A stretch of DNA of 64,000 bases from Eudorina sp. 2006-703-Eu-15. Taxonomy: Eukaryota > Chlorophyta > Chlorophyceae > Chlamydomonadales > Volvocaceae. The notes beneath the pieces were generated by a model, which saw nothing but the letters and a program-made list of their open reading frames with translations, ran no database searches and was not told the DNA's origin. The DNA lies in the NCBI GenBank assembly GCA_003117195.1, contig BDSI01000001.1, positions 1,364,001 through 1,428,000 of the forward strand. The letters are read 5' to 3'. Shown one piece after another: positions 38,224 through 49,300 of the stretch. A program made the translations under genes and the position numbers. Position 1 is the stretch's first letter. Each line of letters begins with the position of its first letter.

Positions 38224-39729
38224 ATGTGGGTACTGAAACGGTGTATCCTCCGCGCCACTAAAAGCACAAGGCCGCTCGATGTGCGGATCAGCCACATTGC
38301 AAATACGGGCCTCCTGGCGACCGCATCCCTTGGCCCTCTGGCCTACACGGCCATTCTTAGTCCTCTCCACGAAACCCTGGGTCTCATCGTGCTGACCGCG
38401 TGCCTTATTCGGGTGCTACACTACCTAATGAACACCATCTTAATTCCCTGGACCCTCGCTATCGCTAAAACGGGCACTCAACAGCTGGCGAGGGGCCTGC
38501 ACCTGACCCGATGGCTACGGCGAAATCCGAACGCAGCCCCAAGGACCACAGTGGCTGCGACGGCCCTGACGAGGTTGTGCTGGCAACTGACGACAGCAGA
38601 ACCGACAGCGCTGCCAATCACTGGCGCCATACCAACAATTATAAAAGGCCTACGAACCTTCCCCCACGCCACGGCCTGGGCCCGCTCAGCAATTTATGCC
38701 TGTACAACCATAGGTGCGGTGGTGTCAGCCCGCAACGCCACAGGACAACTAGAAGCCTGCCTCCTCACACCCCTGGCGGTGCTGATATGGGCTGAACTGG
38801 ATCCCTGTAGCAATTTAATACCAACCGACAATATAACGTGCAGAGGACCCCCGGGCGCGACCGCAGACGACACCACGATCAGTGGGACCAACACCACACC
38901 GAACCCTGGCAGCACTATAACATGGCCACCCACGGGACGCCCTCGCGGCCAAACCACTCGCGAACCATACCATGAAAAACAGAAGGCGCAGATGTGCATG
39001 GTGCACGCCATTAACAACCTGATGGGTGGCCCGCATATTACCCCCGGGCATGTACTAGGATACTGCCGTGTAATGTACGCGCACCTCGTGGAGGCACGGA
39101 AAACAGGCGTAGCAAACCTATGGAAAGGAGGATTTGACCAACGCACGGGCTTCTTCTCAACGATTGTGCTGAACCACTATATGCGATACGGCGCTGTCGT
39201 ACAGAAACCGAACGGAGAAATCCTCTCCGACCATCACGTCGCGACGGTGGCCAGCGGACTCACTCTAGGCCCCAACGACCGACTGGACACTCTGCTTGAA
39301 CACCTGCCCCCGCACACGCGCGACTGGGGCTTCGCGGTGCACCTTGAAAACCCATCTCACGCAATCGCCGTCCGGTACCACCAAGGGGCCTGGTACACGA
39401 TCGACTCTATGGAGCCCGGACCAGGCTGGCTATCTTCCTCCAGGCGGACTTCTGTGACCAAAGAACTTCCTTGTCCTGGGCAGCAAAATAGTTCTGAGGC
39501 CGAAAGAACTTTTGGTCCGGGAAACCTCCAAATCTTCCTGGCGTGTGATAAGCCCCGCCGACGGTATGCCGTGGATCGGCAACACACATTGGTGAAACCT
39601 TCGTACCGCAACTATATCAAGATACGTACCTGGTCCAAATACACATCCACCACCGCACGGATTAGCCCCAGGGTACAGAACTTCTTGTCACATGCACCTG
39701 AGATTCCTATAACTAGACAGAAGAAATGA
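38224..39729 (+). pseudogene. Cysteine protease (Josephin/OTU-like) domain of the retroelement
   Basis: The frame is open from about 38176; the first ATG is at 38224. The protease core has Cys in QMCMVHAINNLMGG (codon 38995-38997), His in PSHAIAVRY (39358-39360) and Asp in WYTIDSME (39403-39405), the Cys, His, Asp order of papain-fold peptidases; C-x2-H-x-[IL]-N-N-L is Josephin-like. Upstream are several hydrophobic stretches, for example around LGLIVLTACLIRVLHYL and ACLLTPLAVLIWAEL, which look like membrane segments. After EPGP the frame runs into a MITE-like insertion (39422-39841), so the last 100 or so codons to the TGA are not original. Removing the insertion with one copy of its flanking repeat brings this frame in phase with the APE frame, so the two were probably one polyprotein. 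Confidence 0.6.
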
Positions 39730-39841
39730 TGCCTTCAGCTCCCAAAAGTTCTATATAGCAAATTCTAAGGAGGGCCAAAAGTTCTGCAGCTTTCACGATT
39801 TTCCCCAAAAGTTCTGTACAGAACTTAAGATAGCCAGCCTG
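39422..39841. mobile_element. MITE-like 420 bp element with 15 bp perfect terminal inverted repeats
   Basis: caggctggctatctt at 39422-39436 and its exact reverse complement at 39827-39841. The 8-mer gcccggac occurs immediately left (39414-39421) and, after four extra bases, right (39846-39853), an apparent target duplication. Inside, agaacttttgg/ccaaaagttct repeats occur on both strands at least five times. It has no transposase, so it is non-autonomous. It interrupts the protease-endonuclease polyprotein of the retroelement. An 8 bp duplication would suit a hAT-type source, but the ends are not diagnostic. Confidence 0.75.
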
Positions 39842-39853
39842 CGTGGCCCGGAC

Positions 39854-41022
39854 CGGAAAGGATTACGACAGGTTGGCCCCGAGGTCGGGGTGCCGTGTAC
39901 TACCTGGAAATGCGACACAATAGCTCCACCGTCCAAACGCACGTCGATCTGCGAGAACTCCAGCCACCCGAAACTTGGCGACCGTCGCACACGACGGCGG
40001 CACCCGACAACGGGCATAACCTTGAGCCGATGTCGCCGGCAACGACCCCGCCTTATGACACAGCGGGCCCGCATGAGCCGTACCGTCCCCCAGGCCGCCA
40101 GGCCGATGTGCAGACAGTCAGGGAAACCGCAAACTGCGCCCCCGTTGACGCCCAAGTGAACGAGAGGGGTAGACGGACCGATGTTGGTAATCCTCCTGCA
40201 TGTGACGGTCCACGTGCCGATGCCACATACCAACACAGGTCCAAAGCAACACGTGCCCCGCCCGGGGCCCCGCCGACGACGCGAAAGCGAGACAGGCAAG
40301 ACCAGCAGCGCGAAGAAGCTGGCGCGAAACGACGTAAACCGCCCACGGTCGTAGACCTCCTCCGGCGCAAGGCGAACAAGCGACAACACCCAGACCCGGA
40401 CGCGGCTCGTGATACCACGGACACGAGCAAAACCGCCGCACAGACGGAAAACAACGGCAGCACGCAACGCGCTAGACCATCTGTCATGCCAGTGTGCGAC
40501 GAAGGCAGCGCGCCACCCCCGACACCCATCAGTTCAACCCCCGAGACCGAACGCCGGTACGCCCACATCGTCACACACAACGTACGAGGTCTGGCAACCA
40601 ACCTTCTCAGTACGATTTGCAACCTAAGAACTTGGGATGCAGACATCCTTGTCCTGACAGAAACGAAAACCGGAAACCGTACAGCGTGGATTAAAGATGC
40701 CCTGCGCAGGGAACCGCAGGGCTACCGACTTCACTGCAGCTCTAAACCGCGTAGTGCCGGAAAGGCGCGGTATTCCGCAGGCGTCGCAGTGGCGATTAGC
40801 GGCCGCTACAGACGCTCAGGCAACGTCACTAATGTCCAGCCGCCGGCCCCGCTACAAGGCCACCTGTGTCATTGCAAGATCTCCACCCCCATGAGCACGC
40901 CCCTCAACATCCTTGGGATCTACTGCCCAGAAGACATCAGCACCCGGAATGCCATATATGCGCACTGCAGAACGGTGCTGAAAGTAGCTAAGGCAAACGG
41001 AGAGCACGTCGTGCTCGTCTGT
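39854..41022 (+). pseudogene. APE-type endonuclease, N-terminal half
   Basis: After a basic, Pro/Thr-rich linker (for example RKRDRQDQQREEAGAKRRK, nucleic-acid-binding in character) the frame enters the endonuclease: VTHNVRGLATN (metal-binding Asn), ILVLTETKTG (catalytic Glu), and LNILGIYCPED with the conserved Tyr. The frame is lost at HVVLV, exactly before the expected GDFN motif, where a 630 bp insertion begins. APE nucleases nick target DNA for target-primed reverse transcription. Confidence 0.7.
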
Positions 41023-41652
41023 AATTTTGGAGGCCGTGTATACTCAGTGTCACGACTGTGTATCACACGGCCGTGTATGCAAAAATACCCGGATAGGCTA
41101 TTATCCGAGGGTGTAGACACGGTCAAATATATCCGGTGCGTGTTGACACTAGGATATATCCCATCGTGTCAACATGGCCTGGATATACACGGGCCGTGTT
41201 AACATGGCCTGGATATATACTGGCCGTGTTAACATGGCCTGGATATACACTAGATGTGTCAACACGGCCCGGCTATACACCTCGTGTAAATTTGGTGGCC
41301 ATGTACACGCAGTTTGCCGTGTGCAAACCGTAGGCAGGGGGGCAAGAGTATCCAATGGTGTGTTGTTACAGAGTGGCTATCTAGCTTGCCCTCCAGTGTA
41401 CTGCTACCGCCTTCACAGCCTCCTCGCTCCAAATGGCAAGTAAGCCGCACCCTCATGTCCATACACACAAGTCAAATGTGTCCGCCCGCCTCCACAGAGC
41501 AAGGCTAAACATACACAGTGCCATTACGACACAGATGCACAACACGTTGGCACTTGGCAGCTAGCCATGCATGCCGCACCTGTAGACCCAGACAGGGCCA
41601 AGCACGCACGGTACTTAATTGAACAAAACACTCATACCCAGCAACTCCAAGT
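41023..41652. mobile_element. About 630 bp insertion splitting the endonuclease
   Basis: It starts tgtaattttggaggccgtgt, just after the codons for HVVLV, and ends at caagtcag before the codons for LAGDFNAV. A related start-like segment (tgtaaatttggtggccatgt) recurs at 41284. It contains a 30 bp tandem repeat. GT and AG can be found at the ends (GTAATT ... TCAG), but splicing there would break the frame, so I prefer an inserted repeat to an intron. Confidence 0.5.
41171..41290. repeat. 30 bp tandem repeat, four copies
   Basis: aacatggcctggatatacac recurs at 41171, 41201, 41231 and, diverged, at 41261. The period is a multiple of three, so the translated frame shows an accidental ten-residue repeat. 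Confidence 0.9.
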
Positions 41653-42100
41653 CAGCTGGCCGGGGATTTCAACGCGGTTGGAGCAGCAGAAGAAAGGAGT
41701 ACCGGCGTGCTTGATAGCGCCGACCGGCTACACGCCAAGTTCGTCACGGAAAACGCGCTCAGGCCCGCACCTGAGAATCAACTCACCCGCCAAATGTCCT
41801 TCGACCGGTGTGCCGACGGACACCGCATACACAGCAGCCGGATAGACGACATCCTGCTGTGCCCCGCGACACAGCTCAGCGTAAAACTTCAAACCACAGT
41901 CAGTACGAATAAAACCCTGGCGTATAGTAGTGTATCCGTGGCTGCCGGCCAATTCGACCACAGGCCCGTGCACACCCGGCTACCAACTGATGAAATCCGC
42001 CTGTGGGACGCCGAAAAACCCACGTGCGCCACCCAAGAAGCCGAAGACCACGCTGATGCAAAATGGAAGAACGTCATCTTGCCGGTCTCGCTCACGTGCC
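41653..42100 (+). pseudogene. APE-type endonuclease, C-terminal half
   Basis: Begins LAGDFNAVGAAEERS (GDFN motif), continues with IHSSRIDDILLC (the SRID-type motif) and ends with GQFDHRPVHTRL (the catalytic SDH-type His block). With the N-terminal half at 39854-41022 this completes all APE motifs. Downstream the frame shifts near 42100 into one with EIENGLAKHT and LNKRLAILFDMC. Confidence 0.65.
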
Positions 42101-43090
42101 ACGATCCGCGCTGCACAGACACGCATGGACGCCACACTACTCACATCCGACATCGCTGCGCTTCACGATTATCTACGCCCCGCAGTCCGCGAGATTGAGA
42201 ACGGCCTGGCGAAACACACCGCTGACCCCAACAACACAACGGCGACACATCTCATGTCGTCGACGCTGCGATCCCTTGAGAGCGCGGAGAGGACCAACGT
42301 GGACGTTGCGGCCGCGATGCTGCAAGTGACCCTCAACAAAAGGCTTGCCATCCTATTTGATATGTGCCCGCAGAAGCCACCTAACACGGGAAAAATACAC
42401 CCTAAGCGCACAGTCAGCAGATGCATGCAACGTCTGCATAGTCGAGTCTGCACCGGGAACATGAGCAGCTTAAACACCAATACGAAGCAGAAGTGCGAAA
42501 CCAGACTTGTTTGGAGCCTCAACCAGTCGAACACAATGGAACGACCGTGGAGGGAGCCGACCCCAGACAGACAACCGCGGGACACGCACCCGCGGACGCA
42601 ACTCGCCGCCCTGGTGTATGCCTTCGCGACTCAATTCGTCGAATTGGCACCCAGATAAGGCAAGCACTGACCATCGAGCGCAAGAAAAACATTGCTGCTG
42701 CGAAACGCCGCCGCCAACATCCGGTTGCATCTCGGCCACGACGACGAGCCCACCAATCAAGCCATATTCAGCAAGGATGAGCTTGAACGAGGGCTGCCCG
42801 CGGTAAGACATCCCACCTCGGGGAGAGTTTGCACAGAACCCGAATCCATCCCTGATGCCGTACATGAATACTTCAAAACCCAGGCTGCCACGATAGGCAC
42901 ACCGAAAACTGGACAGTACAGACCGGAGGACGCACCCAGGACGTACCCGTTCCTCCAGGGCACGGCGCCAGACAGCTTCCACCTCGCTCACCAGCCCGAA
43001 GATGGCCGACGACCACGTACTGCTGAGCAGCCCTTCAACAATTGCGGCCTGAAGGGCAGACGCAGACTATGCAGTAGTAATGTATGATGC
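42101..43090 (+). pseudogene. Frameshifted linker between endonuclease and missing RT
   Basis: Fragments in shifting frames: RMDATLLTSDIAALHDYLR (about 42124-42180), LRSLESAERTNVDVAAAML, then IFSKDELERGLPAVRHP and IPDAVHEYFKTQAA (about 42770-42890). The last resembles the pre-RT segment of non-LTR elements, where a short helix with YF precedes the fingers. After about 43090 nothing retroelement-like continues. Confidence 0.4.
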
Positions 43091-43761
43091 CAAGGCCTGC
43101 TGCGTGGGTGCACGGGTTTCAGAGGAGGTTGCGCCGTTCGTCCGTGGTTCACTAATAATAGGGGCGCCCTTGTGGCTAACTCCCCATGAGTGGGCTTTAT
43201 CCCTAGCCGTGGTTGGCGCTCAAGAAGCGGGTGGTTCCCTGGTAGTGTGGGCCCGGCGGGGACTGTTTCGGTGCACTGCACTCTGGGAACGCCGAGCCTT
43301 CGTTTTCGCTTCGTTCGTTTTGCCCTCGTTTTCCCCGTCATAACGAAGACCTTCAGTTTTCGAACGAAGGCCTTCGTTCCAAAGCGAAGGACACAATATC
43401 GTTTTATAACGAAGGCCTTCGTTACAAAACGAAAGGTCGAACGAAGCCATGTCGCGAACGCGGCCGTGGCACGGTTTCGCCCGCAAAACGAAGGCCTTTT
43501 GCCGTTGTTTGCATTGCTTGTCGTTGTTTGTGCATTGTTTGTCGTTGTTTGCATTTTTGTCGTTAACTATTTGTACTTGTTGGGCCAGAGCCTTGAGTTT
43601 TGGGTTCTTGGTTTCATCAACTCCTCAGATAATGCTGAAGTACAGCTCAACCCGGGCTCAAGAGTGGCCCAAGAAGTAAGGGCTCAAGTGGCAAAGAAGA
43701 AACTCAAGACATGGCCGTTAACGATGTGGGGTGCGGGTCCCGATGTGGGGTGCGCGTCGCC
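43091..43761. other. Spacer with AACGAAGG palindromes
   Basis: No gene. Two perfect 18 bp palindromes with the core aacgaaggccttcgtt lie at 43362-43379 and 43407-43424; imperfect versions lie at about 43342 and 43484. A g/tttgtcgttgtttgcat repeat follows at 43500-43565. Confidence 0.6.
43340..43500. repeat. AACGAAGGCCTTCGTT palindrome cluster
   Basis: GAACGAAGGCCTTCGTTC (43362-43379) and TAACGAAGGCCTTCGTTA (43407-43424) are perfect palindromes. The same aacgaaggcct core occurs beside the hairpin at 25.9 kb, so this is a dispersed family with strong fold-back potential. Confidence 0.85.
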
Positions 43762-44035
43762 GTAATAATGTAACCGTCACAAGGTGGACCCGTATCCCGC
43801 CGACCGGGTGTTCCAACGGGCCCAGATAGCTCGTAGGTGCTGTAGGTACCTCGTCTTGTCAACCCCTTCCAAGGACTGCGCACGCATCCTCCTTCGTTCA
43901 CCCGCGGGGGGATCATGCAGCCATACCGGCCACCACACCAGGTTACCAGCGCGCCAGGATTGATTGCCTCTCCTGGAAGACCCGCCTATTCACACGGCGG
44001 TGAGGGCCGGGGGACGGGGGTTCGAACCGCCGCCG
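43762..44035 (+). repeat. Short interspersed repeat, copy B (SINE-like)
   Basis: Runs from taatgtaaccgtcacaaggt to ggggttcgaaccgccg. It matches copy A at 29645-29940 block by block and the inverted partial copy at 52631-52728 at its 5' end. A B-box-like GGTTCGAACC sits near the 3' end. No poly(A) tail or clear target duplication was seen. Confidence 0.7.
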
Positions 44036-44175
44036 TAATGTGGGGCGCGGGTCCCCGTAATATCCCTCCGTAAACTCAGTCCGTAAAATGTCTCCGTATT
44101 CCTTGTCGCGCTTTACGGCAAGTCTGTCTCCGACCGTAAAACCGCCACCATTTTACGGTTTACTTTACGGCAGAT
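44036..44175. repeat. CCGTAA/TTACGG cluster
   Basis: At least nine ccgtaa or ttacgg hexamers on both strands in 140 bp, including ccgtaaaatg, ctttacggcaag, ccattttacggtttactttacgg. It follows directly on the short interspersed repeat. Confidence 0.7.
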
Positions 44176-46394
44176 CCAAACCCCCCTTTTTTCCCACGCA
44201 GAGTGGCGCTGTCGTCGCATACTGTAAAAAACGAAACCAGCCACGCCATTTTGGCGCACCTGATAGGCTCTACAAGTGCACACCCCGCACCCTCTTTACC
44301 AAAGATCAACCTCGTTCCCAACTCTTACTGGATGGATGTTGCGGGGCATTAGCAACTTTGGAATATGCCCTTAATGCCGGCTGGGGTGCTTCGGCTAGTG
44401 CAGCAGGTACTGCCACAAGCGGTGGTTTTCACCACCATTCATCAATCAAGAGGGCCTGCCAATCCCGCTGCATGCACATGTTGCAGCGCTGCGTTGTGAC
44501 CAGGTAAAAATATCCACACGACACATCATACATTTGTGTGCTGCGGGAAAATGCTGGCGACAGCTTTGCAATTCCGGGGACAGGTGCCATATGCAATGGT
44601 TGGGCCGGCAGACCGGCCCGCCGCCGCCACACACGGCCCTGTAATACCCTGAGCACGCCCGTGACCGGCGCGCCTGTGCGCATGGCGGGCTGTGCTCAGT
44701 GGCCCTTGGAGCTTGGACGTCGGTAGTGTGCTTTGCGGCCTAGGCCGCAGCTGCGGACCTCCCCGCCCATCAAACTCGTACCTCGGGCCCATACGCGCCC
44801 CCTGGCCGCCTTGTCACTCCCGACATACATACAACGGCGCACAGCTGGCTGAGCTCGTCAAATGCCGTACGGCGGTATGGTGGTCATAAAATGCCGTACA
44901 GTGCCTGGCGGGGGTTGAGTTGGCGACCGATCTGCGGTTACATACAGAGCCAGCAGGACCATAGCTGGGGGCGAGTCGGTGCGTGCATCCGGCTACATAC
45001 CATGTAGAGCTGAGCATGGGTAGGTGCAACACCCCGACCATGCTCACGACCGGCTGGCCGTTGGAAGCTTTCATTGAGGGCCCCGAGCGATGGTGGACCT
45101 AAAGGCATGAAACCTTATAATTTCACGCGATGTACCGTTTGGGTACGAGAGCATGGCGGTTTGCGTGCGGAGCAGAGAGCCGAGGTGTGAGCATGCTCAC
45201 GACCTGCCGGCTCGTGAGCATGCTCACGACCGGCGCGCCGGTTGGCCCCGGTTGGCGCGCTCAGCATGTCCAAGAGTGCATACATACATTGTGCTCACTC
45301 GTTCGTAACTAAGCGGCGGCTGCGCGAGGCCGGGGGGGTGGCCGCGCTTGGTATGGCTTAGATAGGGGGTCCGTCCGAGCACAGTAGTGCAACTTATCGG
45401 CAGTCATCATTCAGCTTACTTGGAGCGGGAATACCGCCGGTCAGGTCGATTTCGTTGTCCTGCACATTTGTACTGTCCACACTCGCTTTCAAGGAGGGCC
45501 AACATATAATTAAACAATGATATGAACATTAAATTTCCTTTTCTGTGGATGGATGGATTCCATTCTTATCGATGCGCAAACGATGTGCACTGTCGAACTT
45601 GCTCTTTTTTCTCAGAAAAATTTCGTCCATGGGAAAATTAGCGCTTCACTTGACATATCAAAATAATCGTAAAAGCTTTATCCTACAATGGGACGATGCG
45701 CAATAAGGTGTGATAGTCCTGAGTCTTTTATATCAGGGTTACATAGAAAGACTTAGTAGTTTTGATAAAAATGCGATGGCCATACACCCATCCTATCACC
45801 ATCCCATCGGAAGTAAGTACGTACTGTGTCAGTCATCACAATATACAAGGATAGTATGGCCACTGACCTCTCATCGGATATTAGTCTTTGTGAACTTGAT
45901 ATTATAAGTTGTTACCATTAACCAAGGGCTGACTGACACAGTAACGAAGTACTTTCAACTGTCATTTTTTCGTCAGCAACCCTCAGTACGCCGAACCCGT
46001 GACCGCTGCCTGAACGAAGCACTACCATATGTTACTCATAACTGTCCTGCAGCTCAAGTATTGTTAGGATATCGTTGCAAACACTGATGCACATAAGATC
46101 TATATAATCAGCTTTGGTGTTGTGCTAGTACGAAGGCACGCGCCCGCCACGTCGAATCCTCAGTAGTGGACGATCGTACTGCCCATTGTCGAAACTGATT
46201 ACGCAATCGTCATAAAACTGGTCATAAGCGCCATCTGCTGTTCTTTATATGGGAGGACGCAGGTCTTGGCGGATGTTTGCGTCAGCTGATTACGTCCCAT
46301 CAGTGTGTCTCCTTGAATAAGTAAGTCAATTGGTGTCACAGGCTTGGAGCTGACTGCTCGTTGGGACTACAAGTTTTGCATTTTTAACAACAAA
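44176..46394. other. Intergenic upstream of gene 2
   Basis: No gene recognised. A plus-strand frame near 44300-44507 (LLDGCCGALATLEYALNAGW) is open but has no recognised domain. Two identical gtgagcatgctcac palindromes lie at 45187-45227. From 45400 the sequence becomes AT-richer and looks like promoter or intergenic DNA; tatataa occurs at 46101, but it is about 290 bp before the start codon. Confidence 0.5.
45187..45227. repeat. Paired perfect 14 bp palindromes
   Basis: GTGAGCATGCTCAC at 45187-45200 and again at 45214-45227, each followed by gacc and gccggc-like sequence; a third half-site, catgctcacgaccggc, lies at about 45040. The 27 bp spacing is a little over two and a half helical turns. 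Confidence 0.8.
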
Positions 46395-49300
46395 ATGACA
46401 TTGATGAAGTTCTTGCTGGCTTTGACAGTTGTGCTGTCAGCTGTCCCTGGCCGCAGCATCTTCGCTGACGGTAAGTTAGCAAGCAATCGACTAGCTGCAT
46501 TACTTCATAAACCATGTGTACCGGCATGAAATTGTCCTGTGCCATCTTGGGTTTGCGAAAGCCGGATGGTCGGTATCAAGGAAATTCGTTGCCGCTACGA
46601 AACGAGCGTCCGAGCGGTCCGAGCGAAAGCGCGCGATGCACATAGATACGAACGAAGCCATTCGTTTGTTGTTTATCACGGCAATGAGTATAGACTAAGG
46701 AACACTTGCAGCACGGTAAGAATGATCGATACCAGATAGGAGCGAGCATGTGGGACGCCAGCAGTTCCGGCCAAGCGAAGCGAGGATACATACACGCCGC
46801 CGCGCCGCTAGGTAATCATCGGCGGGTGGCCGCCGACGACATCGGAGAAGGCATGCGTTCGGAAATGGCATGCGTTCGGGGCGGCTAATCCTAAATAGTA
46901 TGTATCATCAATACGCACGCGGGCGCAAAATTCACAGCAGCGGACGCGGCACGGCCCGCTACTGCTTGCTTAATTGCTTACTTCCCTGTCTGTTGCGCCC
47001 CTCCTCCATGGTACATGCCCGGCCATACCTTTTGTCGGTGCAGCTAGATAGTTATTAGCTACCTCCAGTCCTTGCTTGATTGCCACCATCCATCCATCCA
47101 TCCATCCATTTAATTATTGCCTCCCTACCTGCCTGCTACACACGTGACTTAGCTAGCGCTACTGTCCAACTAACGAGTGAATCCGTCCGTCCATTTATCT
47201 TGCCCCTACGTATGTACAGCAAGCTGCCCGGACAAGCCTCCGTACGCAACTGTCGAGGATGTAGTCTACTCGATCGTGGGCGGAGTCGCCGGTTTTGCCT
47301 CCGGATCTCGCGGCAGCGCAGCGGATGCTGCCGAATTCTGCAGGTACACACATGTATACGTGCGTATAATACATATAATAAATATGTGTGTTTATGTATC
47401 AGTACCGATAGTAAAGCAAGGTTACCAATACAGGACCATCCCCATCCGGGCGTTCCAACGTACGGGCCCAGATAGTAACGGAGTCGCGCATGTATCTACA
47501 TATAAGAACGAACCATGCACCCAAAAAGATGTAGAGGACGCCGCGCGCACACCACGCACGCACCCTCCCAGCCATGCATTATTCGATATATGCATACATG
47601 CATGCACGCGCCCACTATAGCTACGTACTCCCTCCAGTCACGCACGGTACGTACATTGGGGGTGAGTACAGTTGTGCGACACGCGCCATACATGCAGTAC
47701 ATGCATGGGCTGCATCGCTCCGATCCATAGGCATACCGCCAGTAGCACGCACACGCACACGCACACGCACACGCACACGCACACGCACACGCACACGCAC
47801 ACGCACACGCACACGCACACGCACACGCACACGCACACGCACACGCACACGCACACGCACACGCACACGCACACGCACACGCACACGCACACGCACACGC
47901 CACACGCACACGCACACGCACACGCACACGCACACGCACACGCACACGCACACGCACACGCACACGCACACGCACACGCACACGCACACGCACACGCACA
48001 CGCACACGCACACGCACACGCACACGCACACGCACACGCACACGCACACGCACACGCCACACGCACACGCACACGCACACGCACACGCACACGCACACGC
48101 ACACGCACACGCACACGCACACGCACACGCACACGCACACGCACACGCACACGCACACGCACACGCACACGCCACACGCACACGCACACGCACACGCACA
48201 CGCACACGCACACGCACACGCACACGCACACGCACACGCACACGCACACGCACACGCACACGCACACGCACACGCACACGCACACGCACACGCACACGCA
48301 CACGCACACGCACACGCACACGGCGTGCGTGGGTACGGCGGGCAAGTTCGCTTTATTTACTTTTAGTTCGTACGTTGCATGTTTGCTGCCTCGGCTTCGT
48401 ACCTCCCGTCGGCTGACTGCATATCGGTGTCGGAACGGGTGGAGGCCCACGCACGCCGCGGGCCGAGCGATAAATAAAAAATAATAATAATAATGATATT
48501 AAAAAAACATGATAGACGCGCCAACGTACGTACCTCCAGTCTTCTTTCTAGTGGGATCGGCTTAATACGGTAATCGGCTTTGTTCGTCATTTTTGGTTGA
48601 GGTACTACGTAGATTGGCTCGGTGTTCGTTGTAACAGTCCAATCGCTGCCACCTGGGTGAGCTTCAGTACTGCAGTAGTTGGACTGGATGGTTGGAGTTT
48701 GTGGCTGGCTACATATCAAGTTGGCTATGTGTTCTTTGCCAGTGGGCATGCATGCGGGTATTTATGTCCTGCTGTTTATACCGATTATAATTTCCATTGA
48801 ATAGGAATCCACTTAGGGTCTTGCAATCTGCTGCTGCTGCTGAGGCCCATGCATGCATGGTAAATCTGGTAGCTGTTTCGTTCATTTCGCATATCTGTGT
48901 GCATGCAGGTTCGAGCCGCGCTGCACCTCCTGGAACTTGGACGGTGGCTACACGGTGGGCGCTGTAATTGAGAACAATGTGCCGGGAGCTTGCAGCTACT
49001 TAAAGCCCAGTGAGTCATGCATGCGAGCGAGCGAGCTTATTGAGCGTGAGTGTTCGTCCTGATCATTTTTTGGGCGGGGCCCCAGCGTGCAGCGTGCGTG
49101 TTCGGCCCCGCCCCCTTGGATTGCCCATGTCCGTGTGCCGTGTGCCGTGTGCCGTGTGTTGTATCACGCCTTGAATAATGGACCGATCGGCAGATGTCCA
49201 TGTTAAACATCTTATGGTAATACCCACGATACTACACCGTGTGCCGTGTGTGGGGATAGAGGTTCACGTCTGCTGCGTGCGTGCAACTAAAGGGCTGCCT

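Larger units (their letters stand above)
37361..43090 (+). mobile_element. Dualen/RandI-like non-LTR retroelement, 5' part only, decayed
   Basis: In order: an ORF1-like frame (37382-38176), a cysteine protease frame (38224-39729), an APE endonuclease split in two by an insertion (about 39856-41022 and 41653-42000), and a frameshifted linker reaching GRVCTEPESIPDAVHEYFK near 42880, which looks like the region just before the RT of such elements. The RT, RNase H and second endonuclease expected for Dualen are absent. Protease plus APE in one element is the diagnostic point: Dualen of Chlamydomonas reinhardtii is described as carrying cysteine protease, APE, RT, RNase H and RLE domains. Losing the 3' half is unusual, since non-LTR copies usually lose the 5' end. 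Its start coincides with the inner end of the left Y arm. Confidence 0.65.

Noticed and set aside
29920..44035. tRNA gene at the GGTTCGAACC sites
   Set aside because: No cloverleaf can be drawn around the core, and the A-box-like sequence is about 190 bp away.
44088..44507. A 139-codon plus-strand frame as a gene
   Set aside because: It begins within the CCGTAA repeat cluster and no domain or supporting splice context was found.
45740..45800. Similarity of aatgcgatggccatac to the X repeat as a third X copy
   Set aside because: Only about 25 bp match; the flanks do not.
47574..48484. Thr-Arg, Thr-His, Ala-His and Cys-Val repeat frames of more than 200 codons
   Set aside because: Pure translation of the (CACACG)n microsatellite, open in every frame, lying in an intron.
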